Part shown: positions 1-8,517 of the stretch, one piece after another
Position numbering within the stretch: the stretch's first letter is position 1
Layout: every line of letters begins with the position of its first letter
Assembly: GCA_963814745.1 (NCBI GenBank)
Contig: CAWFEA010000012.1
Span: 62,001-126,000, forward strand
DNA length: 64,000 nt
DNA from: CAWBRT01 sp963814745
GTDB lineage: Bacteria > Acidobacteriota > Terriglobia > Terriglobales > Acidobacteriaceae
Direction of reading: 5' to 3'
Position numbers and translations under genes: made by a program
Notes under the pieces: generated by a model
The model's database searches: none
What the model was told of the DNA's origin: nothing
Seen by the model: only the letters and a program-made list of their open reading frames with translations

Positions 1-1
1 T

Positions 2-268
2 CCCTGGAAGTATGGCTTCAAGAGCGCCAAGTCCATCGTCAAGATCAAGTTCGTGGACGCCATGCCGCCAACCACCTGGAACCAAGCCGCGCCCAATGAA
101 TATGGCTTCTATTCCAACGTCAACCCGCAGGTCGATCATCCGCGATGGAGCCAGGCCAACGAGCGCCGTATTGGCGAGTTCTACAAGCGGCCGACGCTGA
201 TGTTCAACGGCTACGGAGACCAGGTGGCAAGCCTTTATTCCGGCATGGACCTGCGGCAGTGGTTCTGA
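2..268 (+). CDS. msrP: MsrP (YedY) molybdopterin-dependent methionine sulfoxide reductase, C-terminal part
   Basis: The window opens inside this gene; 88 residues remain in frame 2. The segment beginning WKYGFKSAKSIVKI, then AMPPTTWNQ, NEYGFYSNVNP and a DLRQWF C-terminus are characteristic of the catalytic subunit of the periplasmic MsrPQ system, which repairs oxidised methionine in envelope proteins using a Mo-molybdopterin cofactor. The twin-arginine signal and Mo-ligand Cys lie upstream of the window. The membrane partner MsrQ follows after 73 bp on the same strand, the usual arrangement, which supports the call. Confidence 0.88.
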   Translation, partial: PWKYGFKSAKSIVKIKFVDAMPPTTWNQAAPNEYGFYSNVNPQVDHPRWSQANERRIGEFYKRPTLMFNGYGDQVASLYSGMDLRQWF

Positions 269-341
269 GCGTTGCCGGCCTGCATCTTATGAAAGTGCGG
301 TAGCAGCCTGCGTCCACGAAGGTGGGAGCGCCGGGATCGAA

Positions 342-983
342 ATGCGAAATCGTATTTTAAAGCCGATTGTCTTTGCCTTAGCCCTTATCCCGCTGCTCAG
401 GCTGGTCTGGGAGGGATTTTCCGGCGGCCTTGGCGCCAATCCGATTGCCAGGATTACCCACCAGACGGGTCTCTGGGCGCTGACCCTGCTGCTGGTCACG
501 CTCGCCATCACTCCGCTCAGACGAGTCACCGGCCAGCTTTGGCTTATCCAGTACCGCCGCATGCTCGGCCTGTTTGCCTTCTTCTATGCCGTGCTGCACA
601 TGCTCACCTATGTGTGGCTCGATCAATTTTTCAATTTCCGCGCGATGTTGCATGACATCGCCAAGCGCCCATTCATCACCATGGGAAGCGCCGCTTTCCT
701 CATGCTCGTGCCCCTGGCTCTTACCTCCACAAAGAGCGCCATACGCCGGCTCGGCCGCCGCTGGCAGCAGCTTCATCGCCTGATTTATTTGAGCGCGGTA
801 GCCGGAGTCGTTCATTTTGTCTGGCTGGTTAAGAAGGATATTCGCCAGCCGCTGATCTATGCCTTCGTGCTGGCGGCCTTGCTTGGCTACAGGGTTATCA
901 CCGCGGCTCTCAAGCGTTACCACTCCCGGCAGGCTTTGCAAACGACCGCGGTCGCGCATGCCGAGGCGGGCGGAAACGACTGA
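342..983 (+). CDS. msrQ: MsrQ (YedZ) haem-binding membrane subunit of methionine sulfoxide reductase
   Basis: 213 aa, normal length for the ferric-reductase-like transmembrane family. It has about six hydrophobic segments. Likely haem-ligand histidines lie in FYAVLHMLTYVW (about residue 86), QQLHRLIYL (about 147) and AGVVHFVWLV (about 160). MsrQ passes electrons from the quinone pool or flavin reductase to periplasmic MsrP. It directly follows msrP, probably as an operon. The ATG start precedes the first hydrophobic helix. Confidence 0.9.
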   Translation: MRNRILKPIVFALALIPLLRLVWEGFSGGLGANPIARITHQTGLWALTLLLVTLAITPLRRVTGQLWLIQYRRMLGLFAFFYAVLHMLTYVWLDQFFNFRAMLHDIAKRPFITMGSAAFLMLVPLALTSTKSAIRRLGRRWQQLHRLIYLSAVAGVVHFVWLVKKDIRQPLIYAFVLAALLGYRVITAALKRYHSRQALQTTAVAHAEAGGND

Positions 984-1129
984 ACAGCGCGACTTGCGCT
1001 CCAACAGCTCTCTTTGTTCCAGCAGCTCTCTTTCGTCTCCGGGCTGGCTATTCGCCGACTCTGTCCGCGCCCGATTCTGCCGCAGCAGCACATGCCGGGC
1101 CTGCTGCATCCAACCGCGCAGCATCGGCC

Positions 1130-2920
1130 ATGAGCTCCACGGGAGAGGTCTGCACAAATTCGCTTCAGGGCTTGCTCGATCGTGAAGAGCCGGTTATGGT
1201 GGTTGCGGAGGCTCCGGTGCTTTGTCCGGTATGTCACGAGAACAATCCTGATAAGAACCGCTTTTGCGGCCAGTGCGGCGCACTGTTGACGCATGCGCAG
1301 CTTCAAGCCGATATCGCAAGCGGCGTTGAAAAGCCGCCGTTGCCGGATGCGAGTTCGCAACCGCCGCGCGGCGAAGGCTTCTCGCCCGGTCCGCCACCGG
1401 GCTCTCGTTCCGGGGCGGTTGAACCGCTCCCGAAAGAGGTGATCGACTACGACAATCAGCTGCCGCTGCTGGCCGAGCCCGGCATGGATCGGCGGCGGCA
1501 AACTCCCGATTCGGTTCGGCAAGCCGTGCGTCAAACTTGGGGAGACACTTCGATCCCGGAACCCGAAGCTCCGACCCCGTCTGCGTCGGCGCTCAAGGAT
1601 TTGTGGAATCAGGCGGTGGAGTTGCCGAGCGAAGCCAACCCGCAGGAACAGCTTGCGTCAGCCGCAACGTCCTCGCTCGACTGGTCGGCGGCAGGGAGTG
1701 GGCTCAATCCACTCGATCCGCCGCGCCCAGAACCGCCGCGCCCGGAACCACCGAGCCCGGTAGAGCCTCCGGCGGAAAAATCTTCTGGCGCGGAGGATTT
1801 AAGCCATTTTCTCGATTTCACGCCTGCCCGCAGCGTCAAATCCGGCGGCCTTTCGGGACCCTCCTTCCTGGGGTTGAGCGGCGACGCCGAGTCCCCCGAG
1901 GCCGAGAGCGACGAAGAGCCTCGCCCCCGGAAATGGCCGCGCTATGTCGTCCTCAGCATGATTGTCGCGGTTGCGGTGCTGACGGTTATGCACGGGACAG
2001 CGCTCCGCGAGACCGCCTCTCGCTACGCGCGGGCCGGGGCCGAGACCGCCTCTCGCTACGCCCAGGCTGGGGCAACCTACGCCCATTCGTTGGGGAAAGA
2101 CTTGGCAGGCTCCTCTGTTAACCATACCGGACCGTCAAGCGCGAGCGCCGGCCCGGCGTCCGACCAGGCGGCCGCTCCCGATTTCACGGTTGAGCAACGT
2201 CCGGCAAAACCGGTCCCGCCGCCTGCTGAGATGGCCGGCGCCTCTACTCCGCAGCCGCCGGTCACGGCAGCGCCGCCAGCGCCGGCGCAGCCCACGTCGC
2301 AAGCGCAGGCGGACCAGTCTCAGCAATCGTCCGCCGCAGCCACCTCTGCGGCCTTGAACCCGGAAGCGAAGAGCGGAAACAGCCGCAGCGCCGCGCCCCA
2401 AGCAGTGACGCCTGAGTCTCAACTCAAGGACCAGGCAGCAGCGTCCAAGCCGCTGGCTAACGCCAAACCCCGGACTGCGGCGCCCAAGCCCTCTGCCCCG
2501 CAAACTCCCAAGTCTGTCGCGGGACTGGGAGAGTACCAACAGGCATTGGCCGCTACCAATCCAGATGTCGCCCGGGCGCTGTTGTGGCGCGCCACCGCTT
2601 TAGGCAACTCCGACGCGCAGGTGAGCCTGGCGGACATCTATATCTACGGCCAGGGCGTGCCGCAAAACTGCGAACAGGGGTTAGTCCTGCTGCGCGCCGC
2701 GGCGCAAAAGGCAAACCCGCGGGCGCAAGCCAAGCTGGGAGCGCTCTATGCCACCGGCAAATGCGTATCGCCGGACCGTGTCCAGGCATATCGCTGGCTG
2801 ACCCTGGCGCTCGCTAACAACCAGGGCAGTGAATGGACGGAGAAGAACCGCGCCATGGTGTGGCGGGCAATGTCGCCCGGGGAGCGCTCCAAGGTGGCAA
2901 CCATGATCCCGACGCACTAG
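1130..2920 (+). CDS. zinc-ribbon, Pro/Ala-rich single-pass membrane protein with C-terminal Sel1-like repeats
   Basis: 596 aa. The N-terminus has a zinc-ribbon (CPVC near residue 32, CGQCG near 46). A Pro/Glu/Ser-rich linker follows, then one membrane helix (YVVLSMIVAVAVLTVM, about residue 272), an Ala/Pro/Gln-rich low-complexity linker and Sel1-like repeats near the C-terminus (GNSDAQVSLADIYIYGQGV, then NPRAQAKLGALYATGKC). This suggests an envelope scaffold or regulator. Just after the helix an 11-residue unit (ETASRYARAGA / ETASRYAQAGA) is duplicated. The ATG at 1130 is used; an in-frame ATG about 22 codons later, just before the ribbon, is also possible. Specific function unknown. Confidence 0.75.
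   Translation: MSSTGEVCTNSLQGLLDREEPVMVVAEAPVLCPVCHENNPDKNRFCGQCGALLTHAQLQADIASGVEKPPLPDASSQPPRGEGFSPGPPPGSRSGAVEPLPKEVIDYDNQLPLLAEPGMDRRRQTPDSVRQAVRQTWGDTSIPEPEAPTPSASALKDLWNQAVELPSEANPQEQLASAATSSLDWSAAGSGLNPLDPPRPEPPRPEPPSPVEPPAEKSSGAEDLSHFLDFTPARSVKSGGLSGPSFLGLSGDAESPEAESDEEPRPRKWPRYVVLSMIVAVAVLTVMHGTALRETASRYARAGAETASRYAQAGATYAHSLGKDLAGSSVNHTGPSSASAGPASDQAAAPDFTVEQRPAKPVPPPAEMAGASTPQPPVTAAPPAPAQPTSQAQADQSQQSSAAATSAALNPEAKSGNSRSAAPQAVTPESQLKDQAAASKPLANAKPRTAAPKPSAPQTPKSVAGLGEYQQALAATNPDVARALLWRATALGNSDAQVSLADIYIYGQGVPQNCEQGLVLLRAAAQKANPRAQAKLGALYATGKCVSPDRVQAYRWLTLALANNQGSEWTEKNRAMVWRAMSPGERSKVATMIPTH
2009..2074 (+). repeat. 33-bp tandem duplication inside the Sel1/zinc-ribbon gene
   Basis: Two adjacent 33-bp copies (2009-2041 and 2042-2074) encode the same 11 residues apart from one Arg/Gln change. 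They differ at only a few bases, so the duplication is fairly recent. They lie just after the membrane helix. Confidence 0.8.
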
Positions 2921-2989
2921 GACCTCGGCGCCGCGATGTATCTCAGATCGTCATCCCTCAAACCGGAGCGTCATCCCCGAGTCCAAACC

Positions 2990-3035
2990 GGAAGTGTCAT
3001 CCCGAGCGGAGCGAGGGATCTGCTGTTCGAATCTT
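2990..3035. repeat. fragment of the 'tcatcctgagcg-aaggatctgctg' interspersed repeat
   Basis: The non-coding gap between the Sel1 protein and the ferritin-like gene contains TGTCATCCCGAGCGGAGCGA followed by GGATCTGCTGTT. The same core occurs in the repeat elements near 16360 and 44480, without terminal repeats here. It is a decayed or partial copy. Confidence 0.55.
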
Positions 3036-3084
3036 GACCCTAAAACTCGAAACTTGAAACTTTGAAACCTTGAAACTTCCCGCC

Positions 3085-3594
3085 TTACTTAGCCGAGCCC
3101 TGCCCGATCCGTCTTTCCAGAAATTCGACGTGGTCTTTTTCGAACTCGGCGAACTCCCTATACAGTTCGCGAAGCTTGAGGTCGGTGGTCACAGCGGCCA
3201 GTTCCGCGTAAAACTGCCGGGCATGGTTTTCGGCTACCAGGGCAACCTGCAGCGCCCTTTCCCGCGGGTTCGACTTGGCGGGGTCAGTGTAGTCGTCAAA
3301 GAGATTGCCCGATTCCAATCGCGGCACCTCAATCAACTCCTGCAAATCGTCTTCCGTCAAGGCGCAGGGCCGATTGCCATAGCGTTCCATGTAGCGCCTC
3401 TGGAGCAGCGTGCTGTGGCGGCGTTCTTCGGCCGCCATGTCCCAGAAAACACGGGCCACCTCCAGCGACTGGACATCGCGGAACTCGACGAACATCTCGG
3501 AAAAGTGGTGGTAAACCTCGGCGTTGCGTTCCTCGATGAAGACGGCAACGTGCAGTGCCTCCTGCGACGTCAGGCTGATAAACGATCTTTTCAT
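3085..3594 (-). CDS. ferritin-like / rubrerythrin-family diiron protein
   Basis: 169 aa, all-helical. It has the four-helix-bundle diiron signature: FIEERNAEVYHHF (about residues 19-31), AAEERRHSTLL (about 54-64), VAENHARQFYAEL (about 119-131) and FEKDHVEFLERRI (about 152-164), giving two E-x-x-H pairs plus two more Glu. Rubrerythrin-type proteins reduce peroxide or store and oxidise iron. No rubredoxin Cys domain is present, so the electron donor is unknown. It is transcribed away from dnaK. Confidence 0.75.
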   Translation of the reverse strand: MKRSFISLTSQEALHVAVFIEERNAEVYHHFSEMFVEFRDVQSLEVARVFWDMAAEERRHSTLLQRRYMERYGNRPCALTEDDLQELIEVPRLESGNLFDDYTDPAKSNPRERALQVALVAENHARQFYAELAAVTTDLKLRELYREFAEFEKDHVEFLERRIGQGSAK

Positions 3595-3979
3595 AGTGCG
3601 TGACCCACTCCACCAACCACGACTTCATCCACGACCTATGTGTCGCTTAGACGACAACTCTGGCCGAAAAGCTGTATCTCCCAGAGAATTTCCGCATCTC
3701 TGGACCGGCCCCGGAACGACTCCCGCAGAGAACCAGCTTCAGAGAACCAGCGTCCCCTTGTCTGAGCTAAACGGGGAGGACAAGCGTCAGCTCCGGCGGG
3801 AAGTCCGGCTTCCCGGCACGTCCAGCGCTGCCCGCAGCTTCCCCCACAGCGGATTTGCCCTTGGCGCGCGCCAGTCACGCCTTTAAATCTGGATAAGAAA
3901 TAGAAATGCATAGACTTATGGTTTCATGAATAAATTTATAAACTTCTGCATCTCGTATGCATCTAACTTGATCTAAGAA
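3595..3979. other. gene-free spacer between ferritin-like gene and dnaK promoter
   Basis: About 385 bp. No reading frame has convincing protein-like composition. GC falls towards the dnaK promoter (about 3890-3980). Confidence 0.6.
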
Positions 3980-4000
3980 CTTGACATGAAGTCACTCAGG
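3980..4000 (+). promoter_or_regulatory. HAIR-like HspR operator
   Basis: CTTGACA-N7-ACTCAGG matches the HAIR consensus CTTGAGT-N7-ACTCAAG at 5/7 and 6/7 positions with the exact 7-bp spacer. The operon it precedes ends with hspR, so autoregulation of dnaK-dnaJ-hspR is expected. A half-site-like CTTGATC lies just upstream at 3967. Confidence 0.75.
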
Positions 4001-4009
4001 TTCTATCAT
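3981..4009 (+). promoter_or_regulatory. sigma-70-type promoter of the dnaK operon
   Basis: A perfect -35 TTGACA (3981-3986), a 17-bp spacer and a -10 TATCAT (4004-4009). The -35 box and the spacer lie inside the HAIR-like operator, so bound HspR would occlude RNA polymerase. A strong Shine-Dalgarno (AGGAGGAAGG) precedes the dnaK ATG. Confidence 0.75.
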
Positions 4010-4075
4010 CGATCCGTTATCATGGCAGAGTAGAGCGATATTCGTAAGACGATTTCCAGCAGGAGGAAGGTTTCA

Positions 4076-6015
4076 ATGTCAAAGATCATAGGCATAGACC
4101 TTGGCACCACTAACTCGGTCGTGGCGGTCATGGAGGGTGGCGAGCCCAAGGTCATCGCCAACGAAGAGGGAGGGCGCACCACGCCTTCGGTCGTGGCGTT
4201 CACCAAGACGGGCGAGCGCTTGGTCGGGCAGGTCGCCAAGCGCCAGGCCATCACCAATCCCGAAAACACCATTTACTCCATCAAGCGCTTCATGGGACGG
4301 CGCTTCGATGAAGTTAGCGAAGAGATGAAGATGGTCCCCTACAAGGTCGTGCAGTCGGGCGACCATGTAGCCGTGCTGGCGCAGGGCAAGGAATACACCC
4401 CGCCGCAGATTTCCGCCATGATTTTGCAGAAGCTGAAGAAGGCGGCTGAGGATTACCTTGGCGAGCCGATTACCGAAGCGGTGATCACGGTTCCGGCCTA
4501 CTTTAACGACGCCCAGCGTCAGGCGACCAAGGACGCCGGCAAGATCGCCGGACTCGACGTCAAGCGCATCATCAACGAGCCCACGGCGGCGGCGCTCGCC
4601 TATGGCTTGGACAAGAAGAAGAACGAAACCATAGCGGTTTACGACTTCGGCGGCGGCACCTTCGATATTTCGATCCTGGAGGTCGGCGAAGGCGTGGTCG
4701 AAGTGAAGTCGACCAACGGCGATACCCACCTGGGCGGCGACAATCTTGACCAGCGGCTGGTCGATTGGCTGATTGAGGAGTTCAAGAAGGACGAAGGACT
4801 CGACCTGCGCGGCAAGGGCAACGAGATGGCCTTGCAGCGGCTGCGCGACGGCGCCGAGCGCGCCAAGATCGAGCTGTCGACCACCATGCAGACGGAAATC
4901 AATCTGCCGTTCATCACCGCCGATGCCAGCGGACCGAAGCACCTGGTCAAGACCTTGACCCGCACCAAGCTGGAAGAGATGGTGCGTGACATCGTCGAGC
5001 GTTCGGTTGCCCCCTGCCGTCAGGCAATGAAGGATGCGGGGGTTACTGCCGATCAAATCAATGAAGTGGTGCTGGTGGGCGGACAGACTCGCATGCCGTT
5101 CATCCAGAACCTGGTGAAGAACCTGTTCGGCAAGGAGCCGCACAAGGGGGTCAACCCGGACGAAGTGGTAGCCGTAGGCGCGGCCATTCAGGGCGGCGTG
5201 CTCAAGGGAGAGGTCAAAGACCTGCTTCTGCTTGACGTCACCCCGCTGACCCTGGCAATTGAAACTCTGGGTGGGGTGGCGACGCCGATGATTCCGCGCA
5301 ACACGACGATTCCGACCCGCAAGACGGAAACCTTCTCGACTGCGGCCGACAACCAGAGTTCGGTCGAGATTCACGTCTTGCAGGGCGAGCGTCCGATGGC
5401 GGCCCAGGATCGCACTCTGGGCAAGTTCCACCTGACCGGACTGCCGATGGCGCCGCGCGGCGTGCCCCAGATCGAGGTCACGTTCGACATCGACGCCAAT
5501 GGCATTCTGAACGTTACGGCGAAGGACATGGCCACCAGCAAGGACCAGAAGATCACCATCACGTCGTCTTCCGGTCTGAGCAAGGAAGAGGTCGAGCGCA
5601 TGGCCAAGGAAGCCGATGCGCACTCCGCCGAGGACAAGGCCAAGCGCGAAGAGATCGAGACCCGCAATCAGCTCGACGGCATGGTCTACCAGGTGGAAAA
5701 AATGCTGCGCGAGCACGGCGACAAGATCTCCGGCTCCGAGCGCGGCGACGTCGAGAACGCCTTGGCCGATGCCAAGAAAGCGCTGGAAGGCGGCGAGGTA
5801 GCGGCCATGAACGGGGCCCGCGATCGTCTCCAGCAGGCTTCGCACAAGTTGGCCGAGGCCATGTATAAGGCCACCGCGAGCCAGGCGCAGCCCGGCCCGG
5901 CGCATCCGCCGGCGGACCGCAACCCGGCGCCAATGGCGCGGCGGCAGGCGGCCAGAAGAAGGACGACGGCGTGATCGACGCCGAGTACGTGGATGTGGAT
6001 GAGAAGAAAGCATGA
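4076..6015 (+). CDS. dnaK: molecular chaperone DnaK (Hsp70), frameshifted in the last 40 codons
   Basis: Full-length Hsp70: phosphate-1 loop IGIDLGTTNSVVAV at the N-terminus, phosphate-2 VYDFGGGTFDISIL (about residue 187), adenosine motif VVLVGGQTRMP (about 330), substrate-binding domain LLLDVTPLTLAIETLGG, then the helical lid. As written the frame ends at 5974 with an odd Arg-rich tail. The usual Hsp70 C-terminus (GGQKKDDGVIDAEYVDVDEK) is intact in the next frame and stops at 6013-6015. One base appears to be missing in the GC run around 5891-5901; repairing it gives about 646 aa. First gene of the heat-shock operon. Confidence 0.95.
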
Positions 6016-6025
6016 GTGCGGGTGC

Positions 6026-6055
6026 CCCATATCTGCCGTAGTTAGCAGATGTGGG
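6026..6055. repeat. short palindromic hairpin after dnaK
   Basis: CCCATATCTGC and GCAGATGTGGG form an 11-bp stem with an 8-nt loop (one G-U pair). No T-run follows, so it may be a REP-like palindrome or an mRNA processing/attenuation hairpin between dnaK and dnaJ rather than a full terminator. Confidence 0.45.
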
Positions 6056-6201
6056 AGTTGGAGCAAGTCGGAGGATCTCTCGCTCGGGCGAGTGATCTCG
6101 GTTCCGGGCGGGGCGTGATGAGCGCCCCTTCCGTTTCTTCAGAAGTGGGAGGCGAAGCACGACAGCGGTTTCAGGGTTCATAGGAACCAGAGGGAAGAAC
6201 C

Positions 6202-6396
6202 ATGCAGTTTCAGGTACAAGGGCAAAATTACTATTTAAAATTTGATCCGGGTGTGGGACGGTGGTATCTGTTGAAGCCCACGCTTAATGGATACACCGGC
6301 ATGGCGGTGCTGGATGACGGTGCTCTGCCGGCCGCGCCTGACCTGCTGCCGGAGGATCAGGACGAGCAGGAGGACGGGCAGAAGACGGTACACTAA
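6202..6396 (+). CDS. small acidic hypothetical protein in the dnaK operon
   Basis: 64 aa, starting MQFQVQGQNYYLKFDP and ending in an acidic tail (PEDQDEQEDG). It is preceded by a purine-rich ribosome-binding site (AGAGGGAAGAACC). No known domain is recognised. It lies between dnaK and dnaJ on the same strand and is probably co-expressed with the heat-shock genes. The first 35 residues look folded (Gly, Tyr, Trp-rich beta pattern). Confidence 0.6.
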   Translation: MQFQVQGQNYYLKFDPGVGRWYLLKPTLNGYTGMAVLDDGALPAAPDLLPEDQDEQEDGQKTVH

Positions 6397-6489
6397 GAAA
6401 GTTTTGGCCGTCATGCTGAGCGGGCGCGGCGGAGCGACCGATCCCCGTGAGCTTGGCGGCGGTGCTGGGAAAGAGTTGGAAGTCTAGCG

Positions 6490-7537
6490 ATGGCCACGAC
6501 GACCGAAAAGAAGGATTATTACGCGATTCTTGGGGTGAAGAAGAACGCCTCGGCGGAGGAGATTCGCAAGGCGTTCCGCAAGCTTGCGCGCAAATATCAT
6601 CCCGACGTGAACCCCGGAAACAAGACGGCCGAGGAGAAGTTCAAGACTCTTTCGGAAGCCAACGACGTTCTCAGCGACCCAAAGAAGCGCAAGATTTACG
6701 ATCAGGTCGGTTTCTATTCCGACAACATCGATGCGGCCACCGCCGAGGCTTACGCGCGCGGCGGCGGCTCCGGTTTCGGCGCCGGCGGTTTCGGAGGTTT
6801 TCCGGGAGCCGGAGGCAATGCCCGCGGCGGCCAGCGCGAGGTGCATTTCGACTTCGATAACTTCGACCTCGGACAAGCCGGCGCGGGAGGCCGTGGCGGC
6901 TTCCGCGACATTCTCTCCAGCATCTTCGGCGGCGCTGCCGCCCAGCAGGCGGAGCCGGCTGCGATGGGCGGCACCGATCTCGAATACCAGGTTTCCGTTC
7001 CTTTCTGGGAGGCGATTCGCGGCGGCAGCGTCAAGCTCAATATCCAGCGGCCCTGGCACCAACGGCCAGATGGTAACGGAGCCGGTTGAGTTCCGCATCA
7101 AGCCGGGCACGCGTGAAGGCCAGCGCATACGGCTCGCCGGCAAAGGCAATCCCGGCATACGCGGCGCCCAGGCGGGCGATCTTTACCTGGTGGTGCACAT
7201 CGATTCCCATCCCGTGTTCCGCCGCGAGGGCGACGACATCTACTTGACCCTGCCGGTGATGCCGTGGGAGGCAGCGCTCGGGGCTAAAGTTGACGTCCCC
7301 ACCATTGATGGCCGGGCGCAGTTACGCATTCCGCAAGGAACGCAGAGCGGCCAGAAGCTGCGCATGCGCGAAAAAGGCGTGAAGAGCGCAACTCGGGAAG
7401 GCGGCGTCGGCGATCAGATCGTCGAAATCAAGATCGTTGTGCCCGCCGTGCAGGATGTGCGCGCCAAGGAGTTGTGGCAGCAGTTGCAGAAGTTGCAGCC
7501 GGAAGACCCCAGGGCCGAGCTGTGGAGCAAGGTGTAG
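6490..7537 (+). CDS. DnaJ/CbpA-type J-domain co-chaperone (frameshift in the middle)
   Basis: J domain at residues about 6-70 with the HPD motif (KYHPDVNPGN), then a Gly/Phe-rich linker and the C-terminal substrate-binding domains (TDLEYQVSVPFWEAIRGG; PHPVF-like SHPVFRREGDDIYLTLPV; PWEAALGAKVDVPTIDG). The frame breaks at the CCC run 7051-7053; deleting one C joins LNIQR to PGTNGQMVTEPVEF and gives about 348 aa. There is no CxxCxGxG zinc finger, so after repair it resembles the CbpA class rather than classical DnaJ. It stimulates the DnaK ATPase. It lies between dnaK and hspR. Confidence 0.85.
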
Positions 7538-7542
7538 CCGCG

Positions 7543-7956
7543 ATGACCAAACGCAAAGGCAAAGGCGCTTACATGATCTCCGTGGTGGCGGAGATGTACG
7601 AGATTCACCCGCAGACCCTGCGGCTCTATGAGCGCGAAGGCCTGCTCAAGCCGTCGCGCAGCGAAGGCAACACCCGCCTCTACACGGAAGACGATCTCAA
7701 GCGGCTGGAATTTATTCTTTCCCTCGCCCGCGATCTCGGGGTCAACATCGCCGGTATCGGCATCATCCTCAACATGCGCGAGCGCATCGAGCAGATGCAG
7801 CACCAGATGCAGGACTTCGTGCAATATGTCCAGCAGGAAGTGATGTTGCGCGCCCAAAGCAGTCATCCCAAGGACGACGCCCTGGTTCCGGTGCGGCGCA
7901 GCGGCCCCGTGGTGATCCCTCCGCCCGCCGAAACGACCTTTTCCCGAAAAAGATAG
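7543..7956 (+). CDS. hspR: HspR, MerR-family heat-shock repressor
   Basis: 137 aa from the ATG 5 bp after the dnaJ stop. A MerR-type winged helix-turn-helix occupies residues about 10-75 (MISVVAEMYEIHPQTLRLYEREGLLKPSRS), followed by a coiled coil (RERIEQMQHQMQDFVQYVQQEV). In actinobacteria and others HspR binds HAIR sites with DnaK as co-repressor. A HAIR-like site is present at the dnaK promoter, consistent with feedback control of the operon. Confidence 0.88.
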   Translation: MTKRKGKGAYMISVVAEMYEIHPQTLRLYEREGLLKPSRSEGNTRLYTEDDLKRLEFILSLARDLGVNIAGIGIILNMRERIEQMQHQMQDFVQYVQQEVMLRAQSSHPKDDALVPVRRSGPVVIPPPAETTFSRKR

Positions 7957-8494
7957 AGCGGCTTCGCCAAGCCTGCACTCTTAAGTTCGCAAACGATTCA
8001 GCAGCCCACTAGATTTCCGGCCAGCAGTGCGAGCGCAGTTTCTGGCCGGGTCTGACGTGTTCGGTGGCACTGCGGCGAGAGCTATCGAGGCTCTCTGGTT
8101 CTACCATGCTGACGCTTATGCGGCTGGCCTCCACCTTGCGATCCGTATGCGTTTCAAAGTCTGGAGTGGAGACTTGGCAGCTTGGCGCCAGCTTCGCTTT
8201 CGGCGTTTTCGAACCAGTCGGCATTCTCATTCTCAAAAACCAAACGGCCGGCGAAGTGGAGGGGGTGCTCCATCACCGGCGCCGGCCGTACGGAACTCGC
8301 CGCGGCCGCTGCCTCGGCCGATGTCGGCACATGTTCCTGATGCGCACAGCTTAGCTTCGCCCATGGACGCTCGCAGTGAGGGCTGTCACAGCCGCGGGTG
8401 ACTTCCCTTCGCTTTAAGCCTCTCCGCGCGTCATTCATTCGCTCTCGGTCGCCGTTTGCGGGTTGCGGTCCGGTCCGCTTTTAGGAAATAATCC
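7957..8494. other. gene-free stretch, nothing recognised
   Basis: About 540 bp between hspR and the histidine kinase. The open frames have low-complexity Arg/Ser/Pro composition typical of antisense or random reading in GC-rich DNA. No terminator with a T-run was seen. Confidence 0.5.
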
Positions 8495-8517
8495 CATTGT
8501 TGTTCCCCTGAACAATG
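8495..8517. promoter_or_regulatory. inverted repeat overlapping the kinase start codon
   Basis: CATTGTT-N9-AACAATG, a perfect 7-bp inverted repeat whose right arm contains the ATG of the histidine kinase. It could be an operator or an mRNA hairpin limiting translation. Confidence 0.35.

Noticed and set aside
4079..6181. 700-codon open frame on the minus strand over dnaK
   Set aside because: It is the antisense shadow of a highly conserved GC-rich gene; composition is His/Arg/Leu-rich without any domain.
6490..7537. Deletion of a DnaJ zinc finger
   Set aside because: Removing a single C rejoins the two parts smoothly and the C-terminal half is CbpA-like, a class that has no zinc finger.
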